Shown here in pieces: positions 28,555 through 36,473 of a stretch of DNA of 36,473 bases. The number at the start of each line of letters is the position of its first letter. The first letter of the stretch is position 1. The stretch comes from Thermotogaceae bacterium. Lineage in GTDB: Bacteria > Thermotogota > Thermotogae > Thermotogales > Thermotogaceae. Both the position numbers and the translations under genes were made by a program. Under the pieces are notes generated by a model. That model was not told the origin of the DNA and ran no database searches. It saw only the letters and a program-made list of their open reading frames with translations. The stretch is taken from contig WGAO01000129.1 of the NCBI GenBank assembly GCA_015489065.1, positions 1 through 36,473 of the forward strand, in the 5' to 3' direction.

Positions 28555-29750
28555 GATTTACTCTGATTTTTTTGATTCTTCCTGCTTTGTTTTTTTCATA
28601 TGCACATCATATAAGGGTTTTAGATTACGATGGAGAGGTTCTTCGCCTCTCCATCGACTCATTGTATGATCCTGATTGGATCAGAGCAGTACTCATAACA
28701 CAGACAGGGATTGTGTTTCCTGAAAAAGAAGCGAGTGGCGTCTATGATTTTCGAATTGGAAGGAGTGATTACGCTCTAGTATCTATACAGGGATTCAGCA
28801 AAGAATATGGCCCTTTGTCAACAACCAATCCCATGTATATAGATCTCAAATCACTCTCTTTCAAACCTTTGGTCTCTGTTGTTTCAGATATAAAGGAAGA
28901 CGGGGTATACAAATACATTTTGATTACAAAGGACAAAAAATGGAAAATATCTAAGATTACGCTTGATGGAGAGAAGATCAAATGGTTTGATTGGCTTGGA
29001 AAGGCTTTAACCGTTTTAAAGAGGGATTTTCCAGATGGAATGCACAAGCTCGTTGTTGATTATCAGCTTCCTTACGGAATGAAAAAATCTTTCTCATTTG
29101 ATTTGTTCTCGTTCAGAGATGTTCTCACTCTTTACCGCGGAAAAACTTACCCTTACAAAATAAAGTATGTAAAGCCATACACCTACATCGTTCAACCTGG
29201 GGAGACTCTTTGGGAGATAGCAAATAGATTCAATGTGAGACTAGGGGATTTGATACTGATAAACAATATAAAGAATCCTGATAGGGTTCGCTCTGGAACT
29301 TTTCTGAGGATAGGGAAGGTGATCTTTGATAAGAATCCAACAACAGTTGTGATAAATCTATTTACAGCAAGGATGGGGGTATATTACGATAACAAACTTC
29401 TGAAAGTGTACCCTGTGGCACTCGGTAGGAGCGACTCGACTCCACCCGGAGATTATTGGATTCTCAGAAAGGTAGTGAATCCCACGCTTTACTGGTACGG
29501 TGAGATCATACCGCCTGATACTCCACTGAACGGCCTTGGAACACGGTACCTCCAGCTCTCAAAGCCTCAATACGCGATACACGGAACATCGAAGCCATGG
29601 GAGATAGGGAAAAGGATCTCGCATGGATGTATAAGGATGTTTAATCACGATGTGGAAATTCTTGACGCTTTTGCACCGGTTGGAACAAATGTGATAGTCA
29701 TAAAAGAGAATGTGAAGTTTCCAGATAGACTGGAAGAGGTGTTCAGATGA
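28551..29750 (+). CDS. Secreted LysM L,D-transpeptidase (YkuD family)
   Basis: A 399-aa exported protein with a signal peptide ([18 protein letters not shown]). The N-terminal ~200 residues are unfamiliar and beta-rich. A LysM domain follows at about 212-257 ([28 protein letters not shown]). The YkuD domain fills about 265-399 with [22 protein letters not shown], catalytic C360 in SHGCIRM. It should form 3-3 peptidoglycan cross-links or attach proteins to the wall. ATG overlaps the rpoZ stop, an unusual position for a wall enzyme but tightly coupled. Confidence 0.92.
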   Translation: MRFTLIFLILPALFFSYAHHIRVLDYDGEVLRLSIDSLYDPDWIRAVLITQTGIVFPEKEASGVYDFRIGRSDYALVSIQGFSKEYGPLSTTNPMYIDLKSLSFKPLVSVVSDIKEDGVYKYILITKDKKWKISKITLDGEKIKWFDWLGKALTVLKRDFPDGMHKLVVDYQLPYGMKKSFSFDLFSFRDVLTLYRGKTYPYKIKYVKPYTYIVQPGETLWEIANRFNVRLGDLILINNIKNPDRVRSGTFLRIGKVIFDKNPTTVVINLFTARMGVYYDNKLLKVYPVALGRSDSTPPGDYWILRKVVNPTLYWYGEIIPPDTPLNGLGTRYLQLSKPQYAIHGTSKPWEIGKRISHGCIRMFNHDVEILDAFAPVGTNVIVIKENVKFPDRLEEVFR

Positions 29751-30115
29751 TGGATTGGGCTCAGAAAATTGCCGATATGATTAGAAGTAACTACATATAC
29801 GATCCATGGATTGAAAATATCGATATCGAAGAAGCGCTTAAAGAGGTGGAAGAGGAGATAGCTGAGATAAGGGAAGCCATTTCAAAGGGAGATAAGGAGA
29901 ATCTGAGAGAAGAAATAGGGGATTTGCTTTGGACTTCTTTCATAGTCTTTTTAGTTGCATCAAAAAGATTTTTCAATCCATCTGATATCGTGGATTCCCT
30001 TGAAGAAAAGATGAGGAGAAGAAAACCCTACATATTTGAATCAAGAAAGCCTTCTCTTGAGGAAGCGATTAGAATATGGAAAGAGGCAAAAGAAAGAGAA
30101 AAAGAGCGCCGCTGA
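29747..30115 (+). CDS. MazG-family nucleotide pyrophosphohydrolase
   Basis: A 122-aa single-domain MazG protein. The helical EExxE/ExxD metal site is visible as EALKEVEEEIAEIREAI and REEIGDLLWTSF. The end RRRKPYIFE resembles the MazG KRRHPHVF motif. It hydrolyses NTPs or dNTPs to monophosphates, probably for house-cleaning. Single-domain forms (about 120 aa) are common. The ATG follows GAGGTGTTCAG and overlaps the transpeptidase stop. The 3' end holds the terminator of the convergent greA operon. Confidence 0.88.
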   Translation: MMDWAQKIADMIRSNYIYDPWIENIDIEEALKEVEEEIAEIREAISKGDKENLREEIGDLLWTSFIVFLVASKRFFNPSDIVDSLEEKMRRRKPYIFESRKPSLEEAIRIWKEAKEREKERR

Positions 30116-30122
30116 GGCGCTC
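30090..30122 (-). terminator. Terminator of the greA operon, inside the mazG 3' end
   Basis: On the minus strand the stem GAGCGCC / GGCGCTC with loop TCAGC is followed by TTTTTCTCTTTC, an excellent intrinsic terminator. It is embedded in the last codons of mazG and starts at the greA stop codon. On the plus strand the hairpin lacks a T-run. Confidence 0.85.
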
Positions 30123-30600
30123 AATCTAGTTCTATTGCTTGTATTTCGTACTCTGCCATTCCAGATGGGGTCTGAACTTTGACCACATCTCCAACCCTTT
30201 TTCCGAGTATCGACCTTCCTATAGGCGAGTCCTCGCTTATCTTGTTGTTGAATATGTCTGCTTCTTGAGGTGTAACAAGTCTTATCTTGAAGTCTTCCCC
30301 TGTCTGCTTGTTTTTGAGGATCACCCAATTTCCAAGACTCACCTTGCTCGTGTCCTGACTGTCTATTATTTCAGCTGCGTTGAGTATCTGCTCTATCTCC
30401 ATTATCCTGCTCCCAATTCTTCCCTGCTCGTTCTTTGCAGCTTCATACTCGGAGTTCTCTGAAATGTCCCCTAATTCTCTTGCTTCTTTTATCCTTTCGC
30501 TTATTTCGTACATAAGTTTATGTCTGAGTTCTTCGAGCTCTTTCTTGAGCTTTTCATAACCTTCTCTGGTTAGATAAACTTTCTTAATGCTCCTCTTCAC
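30121..30600 (-). CDS. greA: Transcription elongation factor GreA
   Basis: A 159-aa factor that rescues backtracked RNA polymerase. The N-terminal coiled coil shows YLTREGYEKLKKELEEL and ELGDISENSEYEAAKNEQ, which holds the catalytic acidic tip. The C-terminal FKBP-like domain has ISEDSPIGRSILGKRVGDVV. Length is as usual (about 158). The GTG start overlaps nrdR by 17 nt. It is the last gene of the minus-strand operon, with the terminator directly at its stop. Confidence 0.96.
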   Translation of the reverse strand: MKRSIKKVYLTREGYEKLKKELEELRHKLMYEISERIKEARELGDISENSEYEAAKNEQGRIGSRIMEIEQILNAAEIIDSQDTSKVSLGNWVILKNKQTGEDFKIRLVTPQEADIFNNKISEDSPIGRSILGKRVGDVVKVQTPSGMAEYEIQAIELD

Positions 30601-31057
30601 GATCTTTTCCCTCCCTGAGTTCTGAAATTGTTTCCAAGAAGTGATCTATGCTATCGAATTCCCTATAAACCGATGCAAATCTCACATAGGCAACCTCATC
30701 CAAGTTTCTAAGCTCTCTGAGCACGAGTTCTCCTATGAGTGTGGTCTCAACTTCCTTCTTTCCCATTCCTTGAAGCTTTAGTATAACCCTATCCACTAGC
30801 TTTTCAACCTCGTCGTAAGGAACGGGCCTTTTCTCGCAAGCTATCATGACTCCTCTGAGTATTTTATCTCTGGAGAAACGCTCTCTTCTTCCATCTCTTT
30901 TTATCACCATGGAAGGACCCAGTTCATATCTTTCATAGGTTGTGAATCTCGCTCCGCATTTGGGGCATTCCCTTCTTCTCCTGACGACAAATCCCTCTTC
31001 TGAAAGACGTGTCTCTATAACTTTTGTGTCTTCGTATCCACATACTGGACATCTCAT
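30584..31057 (-). CDS. nrdR: Transcriptional repressor NrdR
   Basis: A 157-aa repressor of ribonucleotide reductase genes. The zinc ribbon has CPVCGYEDTKVIETR and CPKCGARFTTYE. The ATP-cone domain (VIKRDGRRERFSRDKILRG) binds ATP or dATP. Normal length. ATGA overlap with whiA. No ribonucleotide reductase gene lies in the window, so its NrdR-box targets are elsewhere. Confidence 0.97.
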   Translation of the reverse strand: MRCPVCGYEDTKVIETRLSEEGFVVRRRRECPKCGARFTTYERYELGPSMVIKRDGRRERFSRDKILRGVMIACEKRPVPYDEVEKLVDRVILKLQGMGKKEVETTLIGELVLRELRNLDEVAYVRFASVYREFDSIDHFLETISELREGKDREEEH

Positions 31058-31956
31058 TTCAATCCCTCCGCAATCTTGAGGAGTTTTTTCAATCTTGTGT
31101 AAACTTTCATCTTACTCATGTTGAGAATTTCTCCGAGTTCTCTAAGACTCAGGTCTTCGTTCTCAATCCGAGCTTGCGCAACTCTTCTCAAGTCCTCTGG
31201 AAGTGAATCCATTCCCAGCTTGTTTTCTATTTTTCTTATGGCTTCTATCTGCTTGACAATGCTTTCGGCTGATCTCGTAGCGTTAGCTGTTATGAAATTA
31301 AAGCTTCTATTTGTATCTCCTTTTGCCTCTTTTTCTCTGATAATTCTTTCCACTGTTGATGCTGATTTTGAAGCTCCCATTATGTGGAGAAGTTCCAGAA
31401 TACTCGAAGACCTCTTATAGTAAAGCCGATTGCTATATCTCAACCTTACAACTTTTCCTGGAATCCCAAAGACTTCTTCCAGAGCCTTCGCGAGCTTTTC
31501 AAGCAGATCCATGTCAAAAGTTACTATTTCCAGATGATAGTGCTTCCTTGGATCTGTCATTGATCCACTTGCCAAAAATATCCCCCTAAAAAAGGCTCCA
31601 AGAATTACAGGATCCCTTCCGAGCTTTGAGAAAAGCTTTTCGTTGTCCATAATTTCTCTCCAGCTTGAGAGAACTTCTTTGTGTATCTCTATTTCCACCC
31701 TCTTCTTTTTGTCCAAATTCCTTGTGGACACCGTTAGATACTTCGAACCCGATCCGGCGAGTTCTTTAACTATTTCCACAAATCTTCTAGCGGCAGCTAG
31801 GCTGCTCAAATACACTCTTATCCCGCCACTTGGTATGTTAAACGATCCCTTTCCCTTTATGTATCCCAGGAATTCCGCTTCTGACTCTTCACCACCTGGT
31901 ATATCCAGAGAAGCGAGCTCTTCTTTGACCTTCTCGGAGAAGGAAACACCTTTCAA
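31054..31956 (-). CDS. whiA: WhiA family DNA-binding protein
   Basis: A 300-aa protein. The N-terminus KGVSFSEKVKEELASLD matches the WhiA start. The LAGLIDADG-like middle contains GAFFRGIFLASGSMTDPRKHYHLEI, and the C-terminal helix-turn-helix has RIENEDLSLRELGEILNMSKM. A GTG at 31965 sits in the GGGGTGAG ribosome site, so the TTG at 31956 is the more likely start. The yvcK stop lies in the same site. The order rapZ-yvcK-whiA is conserved in many Gram-positives. WhiA affects division and chromosome segregation. Confidence 0.94.
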   Translation of the reverse strand: MKGVSFSEKVKEELASLDIPGGEESEAEFLGYIKGKGSFNIPSGGIRVYLSSLAAARRFVEIVKELAGSGSKYLTVSTRNLDKKKRVEIEIHKEVLSSWREIMDNEKLFSKLGRDPVILGAFFRGIFLASGSMTDPRKHYHLEIVTFDMDLLEKLAKALEEVFGIPGKVVRLRYSNRLYYKRSSSILELLHIMGASKSASTVERIIREKEAKGDTNRSFNFITANATRSAESIVKQIEAIRKIENKLGMDSLPEDLRRVAQARIENEDLSLRELGEILNMSKMKVYTRLKKLLKIAEGLK

Positions 31957-31961
31957 AATTC

Positions 31962-32900
31962 TCACCCCGCGATTTTGATAATAGATTTTGCCAACTTTTC
32001 TGGATCGTGTCTGACTTTGAGATTTCCATCGAACGGGTCTTTTATCACCTTCAAGAAATGACCGACTATTATCTCTCTATCTATATTTTCAAGGTCGAGT
32101 TGAAGCATTTCGTATCCTTCAAGTTCGTATCTCTTTAGGACATCTTCTGGTGGCTTTCCAGAGTTTGCCACTATGAGATCAACTTTTCTCTCGAGATATT
32201 TTTCTATCTCTCCGAGATGATCTGAAAGTTTCATTCCACTTGTCTCCCCAGGTTGTGTCATCAGATTTGCTATATAAATAATATCCGCTTTTGATTCTTT
32301 TAGAGCTTCTTTCACATCTTTAACCAGGAGGTTCGCTATTACACTCGTATAAAGACTCCCAGGTCCAAGTATGACGACATCCGCCTCTTTGATGGCCATG
32401 ATAGCTTCTGGAAAAGCCTCAACATCCCTATCAAGGGAAACTCTCTTTATTCTCTTTCCGCTGCTCGTTATGTTTGTCTCACCAATTATTTTGCTCCCAT
32501 CATCCATCTCTGCAACGAGTCTGACAAGTTCGTTGCTTACTGGAAAGATCTTTCCCCGTATAGCAAGGAGTTCTGATAGACTTTCAATCGCCATTGAAAG
32601 GCTTCCTGTTATCATCGTAAGAGCTGCCAATATTATATTCCCAACAGCATGTCCTTTGAGACTGCCGTCCTTGAAACGGAAGTTGAATATCTTCTCAAGA
32701 AGTTCTTCGTTCTCGGATAACGCTATGAAATTATTTCTGACATCCCCAGGTGGTGGGACTTTCAGTTCACGGCGTAAAATCCCAGAGCTCCCACCTTCAT
32801 CAGTAACAGCGACAATGGCTGCTATGTCAACATCGAATTTTTTCAAACCTCTAAGAAGTGTAGACAATCCGGTTCCTCCGCCAATGGCAACCACTCTCAA
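31962..32900 (-). CDS. yvcK: YvcK/CofD-like gluconeogenesis factor
   Basis: A 312-aa protein. MRVVAIGGGTGLSTLLRGLK binds a UDP-sugar in the family, followed by VTDEGGSSGILRRELKVPPPGDVRNNF, GHAVGN and GPGSLYTSVIANLLV. YvcK binds UDP-GlcNAc and supports wall synthesis on gluconeogenic carbon. The frame is open much further upstream in the rapZ 3' end, but the TTG at 32900 follows GGAGTGATATC and overlaps the rapZ stop as TTGA. UDP-GlcNAc would come from glmU, which is also in this window. Confidence 0.95.
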   Translation of the reverse strand: MRVVAIGGGTGLSTLLRGLKKFDVDIAAIVAVTDEGGSSGILRRELKVPPPGDVRNNFIALSENEELLEKIFNFRFKDGSLKGHAVGNIILAALTMITGSLSMAIESLSELLAIRGKIFPVSNELVRLVAEMDDGSKIIGETNITSSGKRIKRVSLDRDVEAFPEAIMAIKEADVVILGPGSLYTSVIANLLVKDVKEALKESKADIIYIANLMTQPGETSGMKLSDHLGEIEKYLERKVDLIVANSGKPPEDVLKRYELEGYEMLQLDLENIDREIIVGHFLKVIKDPFDGNLKVRHDPEKLAKSIIKIAG

Positions 32901-33739
32901 GATATCACTCCCAGTTCTCTGTGCTCCACTATAACATTCTCTCCTATATCTCTTAGAATCTCTCCTATTCTCTCTGCTATGTACACCGATCTGTGTCTTC
33001 CTCCACTGCATCCTATTGAAACAAACAGAGAAGTTCTCCCTTCGTTTTCGTATCCTGATTTAGCTACTTTGAGCATATTCACTATATCCTTTATGTATTT
33101 ATCTATTTCTTTGTACTTCTTGAAGAATTCCTTAACTTCATCATCGAGCCCGGTTTTTGTAGAAAGCTCCGGTATGTAGTAAGGGTTTGGAAAGAACCTC
33201 GCATCAAATATGAAATCAGAGTCTGATGGAATGCCATGCTTGAATGCAAAACTTTTTATCCTGAATGTAAAGGTTGCCCTCTCTTTTGATATTTCTTCTA
33301 AAATTCTTCTGAGTCTATCCCGGAGATCTTTATGAGTCATACCGCTCGTATCTATTATAAAATCCGCTATCTCCCGGATATCTGAGAGCATTTCCTTTTC
33401 TTTTGAAATCCCTTCTTCTATTCCCATTCCCAGAGGATGAGATCTTCTTGTGAGGGAATATCTTTTGACTATATCGTCGGTGGAAGCTTCTAGGAATATG
33501 AGAATCAGCTTATCTTTAGCGCTCTTTATGTACTTAACAGGATCTCCGAATGCCTTTCCTCTCGCATCGACAACTATGGCAGCACCCGGAAACGGTGATT
33601 TTGATACCAAGTCGTAAATGGAATCTATGAGAATCGGCGGGACATTATCCATACAGAAGTATCCGGAGTCTTCAAAGAATCCGAGTGCAGTGGATTTACC
33701 TGATCCCGACAATCCGGATATTACTATGAGATTTTTCAT
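32897..33739 (-). CDS. rapZ: RapZ/YvcJ family nucleotide-binding protein
   Basis: A 280-aa P-loop protein. Walker A is GLSGSGKST, then FFEDSGYFCMDNVPPIL, and near the C-terminus VSIGCSGGRHRSVYIAE. In E. coli RapZ senses glucosamine-6-phosphate and directs decay of the GlmZ RNA; in Firmicutes YvcJ binds nucleotides. ATG follows AGGTGGATATCG. It overlaps murI by 44 nt and yvcK by 4 nt. Confidence 0.95.
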   Translation of the reverse strand: MKNLIVISGLSGSGKSTALGFFEDSGYFCMDNVPPILIDSIYDLVSKSPFPGAAIVVDARGKAFGDPVKYIKSAKDKLILIFLEASTDDIVKRYSLTRRSHPLGMGIEEGISKEKEMLSDIREIADFIIDTSGMTHKDLRDRLRRILEEISKERATFTFRIKSFAFKHGIPSDSDFIFDARFFPNPYYIPELSTKTGLDDEVKEFFKKYKEIDKYIKDIVNMLKVAKSGYENEGRTSLFVSIGCSGGRHRSVYIAERIGEILRDIGENVIVEHRELGVIS

Positions 33740-34466
33740 CGATATCCACCTGCCGATACTTCAAATTTACATCGCTTAAAATTCCGAATTTTTGGACTTT
33801 TTTTCTAAAGGAATCCAGATTCGATGTCACGAGTATCTCGATCTCGCCCGATCCTGATTCATCATACGCTGCCAGTTTTTCCACAATTCTATCTGATGGA
33901 TCAAGAACTCTGGTCTTCAGGACTTCCTTGAAAATGTCTGAAACCAGAGAAAAATGTGTACATCCCAAGATAACTTCATCGCATTTGAATATTTCATCGT
34001 CAAGAGATTTCTTTAAGACAGATTTTATGAAGTCTTTATCGTTCATGTTTTTCTCTACGATGGATACCAGATTTTGAAGTGATCTTTGAACTACTCTTTT
34101 TCCTTTTAACCTCTTAGCGTATGATCCCAATTTCACAGTAGCCTCAGTGGCTATGACTCCGATCTTTTCCTTTTTGATCATATCCACCCCAGAATCTATT
34201 ATACTGATGTAGGGAATGGATATGTTCATATCCGTAGCAACTGAATCTGCTGTATTGCATGCTGCTACTATCAAGTTCGCTCCGAAAGATTGGAGAATTT
34301 CGATATCATCTCTGACAATCTCTTTAAGATCTTTGTATCTTTTTGTTCCAAATGGAGCTCTTTTGGTATCTGCAAGGTAGAGGTAGTCGAATTTTGGGAA
34401 TCTCTCAATGAGTTTTTTCAATACCGCTATTCCACCAATTCCAGAATCAAAGAGTCCTATCTTCAA
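33696..34466 (-). CDS. murI: Glutamate racemase
   Basis: A 256-aa enzyme making D-glutamate for peptidoglycan. It shows IGLFDSGIGGIAVLKKL and ADTKRAPFGTKR, with both catalytic cysteines: C70 in AACNTAD and C169 in GCTHFS. A GTG at 34475 lies in the AAGGAGTGG ribosome site. The TTG at 34466 is preferred and overlaps the zapA stop as TTGA. The unusual 44-nt overlap with rapZ is in a different frame. Confidence 0.95.
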   Translation of the reverse strand: MKIGLFDSGIGGIAVLKKLIERFPKFDYLYLADTKRAPFGTKRYKDLKEIVRDDIEILQSFGANLIVAACNTADSVATDMNISIPYISIIDSGVDMIKKEKIGVIATEATVKLGSYAKRLKGKRVVQRSLQNLVSIVEKNMNDKDFIKSVLKKSLDDEIFKCDEVILGCTHFSLVSDIFKEVLKTRVLDPSDRIVEKLAAYDESGSGEIEILVTSNLDSFRKKVQKFGILSDVNLKYRQVDIDEKSHSNIRIVGIR

Positions 34467-34708
34467 CCAGACCACTCCTTGAGCTTTGACAAGAGCTCTT
34501 CTATCTTCTCTTCCAGTTTTACTCTCTCTAAAATTGAATTTGTTAGAGCCAAAAAGAGAATCTCTTCCATCGAATACTCTCCCACATACTTCTCAAGTCC
34601 GTTTAATGAATCTTTTATCTCCTTTTTCACCTTTTCGACGACTTCTTCCGGTTCATCAGTGATCAATGAAAAATCTCTTCCCGCGAATTCAACCTTTATC
34701 TTCCGCAT
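34463..34708 (-). CDS. zapA: ZapA-like cell-division protein
   Basis: An 81-aa protein. The N-terminal beta part (MRKIKVEFAGRDFSLITDEPEEVVEKVKKEI) and following helices (ILFLALTNSILERVKLEEKIEELL) fit the ZapA/DUF710 family, which bundles FtsZ protofilaments. It is shorter than E. coli ZapA (109 aa) but close to Gram-positive forms. It follows a coiled-coil ORF by a 20-nt overlap and overlaps murI by 4 nt. No other division gene is in the window. Confidence 0.82.
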   Translation of the reverse strand: MRKIKVEFAGRDFSLITDEPEEVVEKVKKEIKDSLNGLEKYVGEYSMEEILFLALTNSILERVKLEEKIEELLSKLKEWSG

Positions 34709-34952
34709 CCCAAATCATCTCCTGATCCGATGTGGAGGAGAGGAGTTTTTGAAGCCTTGAAACCAATTTATTCAGTGATTTCTGCTGCTCTTCAAGAAGT
34801 ATCTCAAGCTCTCTTTTCTCCTTCTCCAGCTTCTCTATGGTTTTTCTTTGCTCCTCTATCTCCTTCCAGAGCTGCTCGTTCTCTTCTTTGAGAGAACTGT
34901 ATTCCTCTATGAGTTTCTCAACATAGTTCTCTATCTCTCTGATAACCTCCAC
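34689..34952 (-). CDS. Small coiled-coil protein upstream of zapA (possible ZapB-like partner)
   Basis: An 87-aa protein, almost wholly coiled coil from about residue 5 to 75 (EENEQLWKEIEEQRKTIEKL, then EKEKRELEILLEEQQKSLNKL), with an acidic tail. No enzymatic motif is present. The GTG at 34952 is preferred over the GTG at 34961, which lies in the GAGAGGTGATC site. It is the first gene of the eight-gene minus operon. The position next to zapA suggests a structural partner in division, as ZapB is for ZapA in E. coli; sequence homology to ZapB cannot be shown because coiled coils look alike. Confidence 0.72.
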   Translation of the reverse strand: MEVIREIENYVEKLIEEYSSLKEENEQLWKEIEEQRKTIEKLEKEKRELEILLEEQQKSLNKLVSRLQKLLSSTSDQEMIWDAEDKG

Positions 34953-34991
34953 TCTGATCACCTCTCCCTTGGGGATATCTTAGCATATCGA

Positions 34992-35000
34992 TGATATACT
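34992..35000 (+). promoter_or_regulatory. Extended -10 promoter of polA
   Basis: TG-A-TATACT lies 21 nt before the polA TTG. No good -35 is seen at the right distance. It sits within ATATC-GAT-GATAT (34985-34997), a small palindrome between the two divergent operons, which a regulator could bind. Confidence 0.5.
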
Positions 35001-35021
35001 CTCAGTCGAGGGGTGATCAAG

Positions 35022-36473
35022 TTGAAACTTTTTCTCTTTGATGGGACTGCTATAGCTTACAGGGCTTTTTTTGCGATAGATACTTCTCTTTCCACGAGTT
35101 ACGGTGTTCCAACAAATGCCACGTATGGTGTTGCAAGGATGATGACGAAATTCTTGAAGGAACACCTAAAGAAAGGGTCAGATTATGCGGCTTTCGTGTT
35201 GGATGCTCCGCAGAAAACCTTCAGACATGACCTTTTTGAGATGTACAAATCCCACAGACGCCCCACACCAGATTCTTTCAAAATTCAGATTCCCTATATA
35301 AAGGAACTAGTAAATGCCATGGGAATAAAGGTCTTGGAGATACCTGGATACGAGGCTGATGATGTTATAGCGACCCTTGCAATCAGAGGAAAAGAGCACT
35401 TCAACGAGGTGATTGTTGTAACTGCTGATAAGGATATCCTTCAAATAGTAGATGAAAAGATAAAGGTTTGGAGAATAGTAAAAGGGATAAGCGAGTTTGA
35501 AGTTTATGATGAGAAGAGGGTTAAAGAGAAGTTTGGGGTGCCCCCAAGCGGTATACCACATCTTTTAGCGCTTATGGGGGATGCTGTTGACGATGTTCCA
35601 GGGATCAAGGGGATAGGAGAAAAGACCGCAAAGAATCTCGTTCAGAGATTTGGAGATCTGGATTCGATATACGAAAACCTGAATTCTCTATCGCAGCGTG
35701 AGAGGAAACTCCTTGCAGATGGAAAAGAAGATGCTTACAGAAGTTTGGAGCTGGTCATTCTAAAGACCGATATGAACTTGAATCTGAAATGGGAAGATCT
35801 CATATACATGGGATACGATGAGAAAAAACTCCTTGAGATACTTAAAAAATTGGAATTTTCCTCGATAATGAGAGAGTTAGGACTCCAAGAGAAGGTTGAA
35901 AGGGATTACAAAACTATCGAAAGTGAGGGAGATTTTGAAAGGATCATCTCTGAGATCTCCGGAAAGGTGGTATCCATAGATTTAGAAACCACTTCTCTCG
36001 ATCCGATATCTGCTGAAATAGTTGGGGTGTCTCTAAGCTATGAAGAAGGGAAGGCTTTCTACATTCCTGTCTCACACAAATCCGGGAAAAATGTTAGCAA
36101 GGATATCGTGATCAAAGGATTGAGAAGGATATTTGAGAGCTCTCAACTAGTTGGACAGAATATAAAATATGATCTTTCTGTACTTAAAAGTGCTGGTGTA
36201 GATCCCGTGACTCCATATTTTGATACGATGGTAGCTGCTTGGCTTTTGAACCCGGATGAGAAAAGGTTCTCTTTAGATGAACTTGCGATGAGATTTCTAG
36301 GGTACAAGATGATCTCCTATGAAGAAGTTGCGCCCCCTTCTCAGGAGCTTCCCTTATTTTCCGGTAATTTTTCCGATGTTCCGACAGAGAAAGCATCTGA
36401 GTATTCCGCCGAGGATGCCGATATAACCTATCGTCTGTATTTGAAGCTTTCAAAATCTGTAGAGAAGATGAAG
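35022..36473 (+). CDS. polA: DNA polymerase I, 5' part; runs off the window end
   Basis: 484 codons are visible. The 5'-3' exonuclease (FEN) domain starts KLFLFDGTAIAYRAFFAI and has YEADDVIATLA, TADKDILQIVD and GDAVDDVPGIKGIGEKTA. The 3'-5' exonuclease domain follows from about residue 300 with SIDLETTSLDP (D and E), QNIKYDL and YSAEDADITYR, so the DEDD proofreading residues look intact, unlike Taq polymerase. The polymerase domain lies beyond the window. The TTG start is set by GAGGGGTGATCAAG. It is divergent from the zapA operon. Confidence 0.95.
   Translation, partial: MKLFLFDGTAIAYRAFFAIDTSLSTSYGVPTNATYGVARMMTKFLKEHLKKGSDYAAFVLDAPQKTFRHDLFEMYKSHRRPTPDSFKIQIPYIKELVNAMGIKVLEIPGYEADDVIATLAIRGKEHFNEVIVVTADKDILQIVDEKIKVWRIVKGISEFEVYDEKRVKEKFGVPPSGIPHLLALMGDAVDDVPGIKGIGEKTAKNLVQRFGDLDSIYENLNSLSQRERKLLADGKEDAYRSLELVILKTDMNLNLKWEDLIYMGYDEKKLLEILKKLEFSSIMRELGLQEKVERDYKTIESEGDFERIISEISGKVVSIDLETTSLDPISAEIVGVSLSYEEGKAFYIPVSHKSGKNVSKDIVIKGLRRIFESSQLVGQNIKYDLSVLKSAGVDPVTPYFDTMVAAWLLNPDEKRFSLDELAMRFLGYKMISYEEVAPPSQELPLFSGNFSDVPTEKASEYSAEDADITYRLYLKLSKSVEKMK

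Noticed and set aside
32901-33011. N-terminal extension of YvcK
   Set aside because: The extension is the rapZ 3' end read in another frame. The GGAGTGAT site and the TTGA overlap place the start at 32900.

Overview
The window looks like a chromosomal segment of a Thermotogota (Thermotogae) bacterium. This is judged by family resemblance rather than by a database search. The evidence is: a short DnaE with a degenerate PHP domain; a thymidine kinase that starts like the Thermotoga enzyme; an NnrE-NnrD fusion of the Thermotoga type; AGA/AGG and ATA-rich codon use; frequent TTG/GTG starts behind strong AGGAGGTGAT-like ribosome sites; and envelope proteins with a beta-barrel look. Nearly all of the DNA is coding, and most neighbouring genes overlap by 4 nt. 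I see no CRISPR array, insertion sequence or phage, and no intergenic stretch over 300 bases. The longest gap (1999-2289) holds two divergent promoters and a nested inverted repeat.

Layout. 1-2042 (minus): 5' part of dnaE, a small coupled ORF, tRNA-Arg(GCG) and tRNA-Ser(GCU). 2207-7783 (plus): a complete branched-chain amino-acid (Liv-type) ABC transporter, livH-M-G-F, then a CBS-CBS-ACT sensor-like protein, then the binding protein. 7808-13070 (plus): a nucleoside-type (BMP family) ABC transporter with ATPase and two permeases. It has no binding-protein gene, and its first permease carries a roughly 560-residue inserted extracytoplasmic domain. 13111-15193: thymidine kinase and NAD(P)HX repair enzyme. 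15214-19977: lysS, a membrane-anchored PpiC/SurA-like protein, moeA and an RqcP-like S4 protein. 19910-22516 (minus): a secreted M1-type metallopeptidase whose C-terminal third looks like an outer-membrane beta-barrel; its 3' end overlaps the S4 gene. 22631-24526 (plus): a lipoprotein made of DUF4382-like and carboxypeptidase-regulatory-like repeats. 24555-24974 (minus): an unknown four-helix membrane protein. 25017-30115 (plus): tRNA-Pro(CGG), then glmU-yicC-remA-gmk-rpoZ-L,D-transpeptidase-mazG. 30121-34952 (minus): a coiled-coil ORF-zapA-murI-rapZ-yvcK-whiA-nrdR-greA. 35022-end (plus): 5' part of polA.

How the parts fit. The two transporter operons import branched-chain amino acids and, by inference, nucleosides; thymidine kinase next door fits nucleoside salvage. 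The two long housekeeping operons mix peptidoglycan precursor supply and wall remodelling (glmU, murI, L,D-transpeptidase, rapZ, yvcK), division (zapA, coiled-coil partner, whiA) and RNA/nucleotide functions (gmk, rpoZ, yicC, greA, nrdR, mazG). This suggests coordination of wall growth with transcription and nucleotide supply.

Best candidates for something undescribed: (1) the giant-insert permease in a transporter lacking a binding protein; (2) the metallopeptidase fused to a putative toga (outer-membrane) beta-barrel; (3) the CBS-ACT protein inside the Liv operon.
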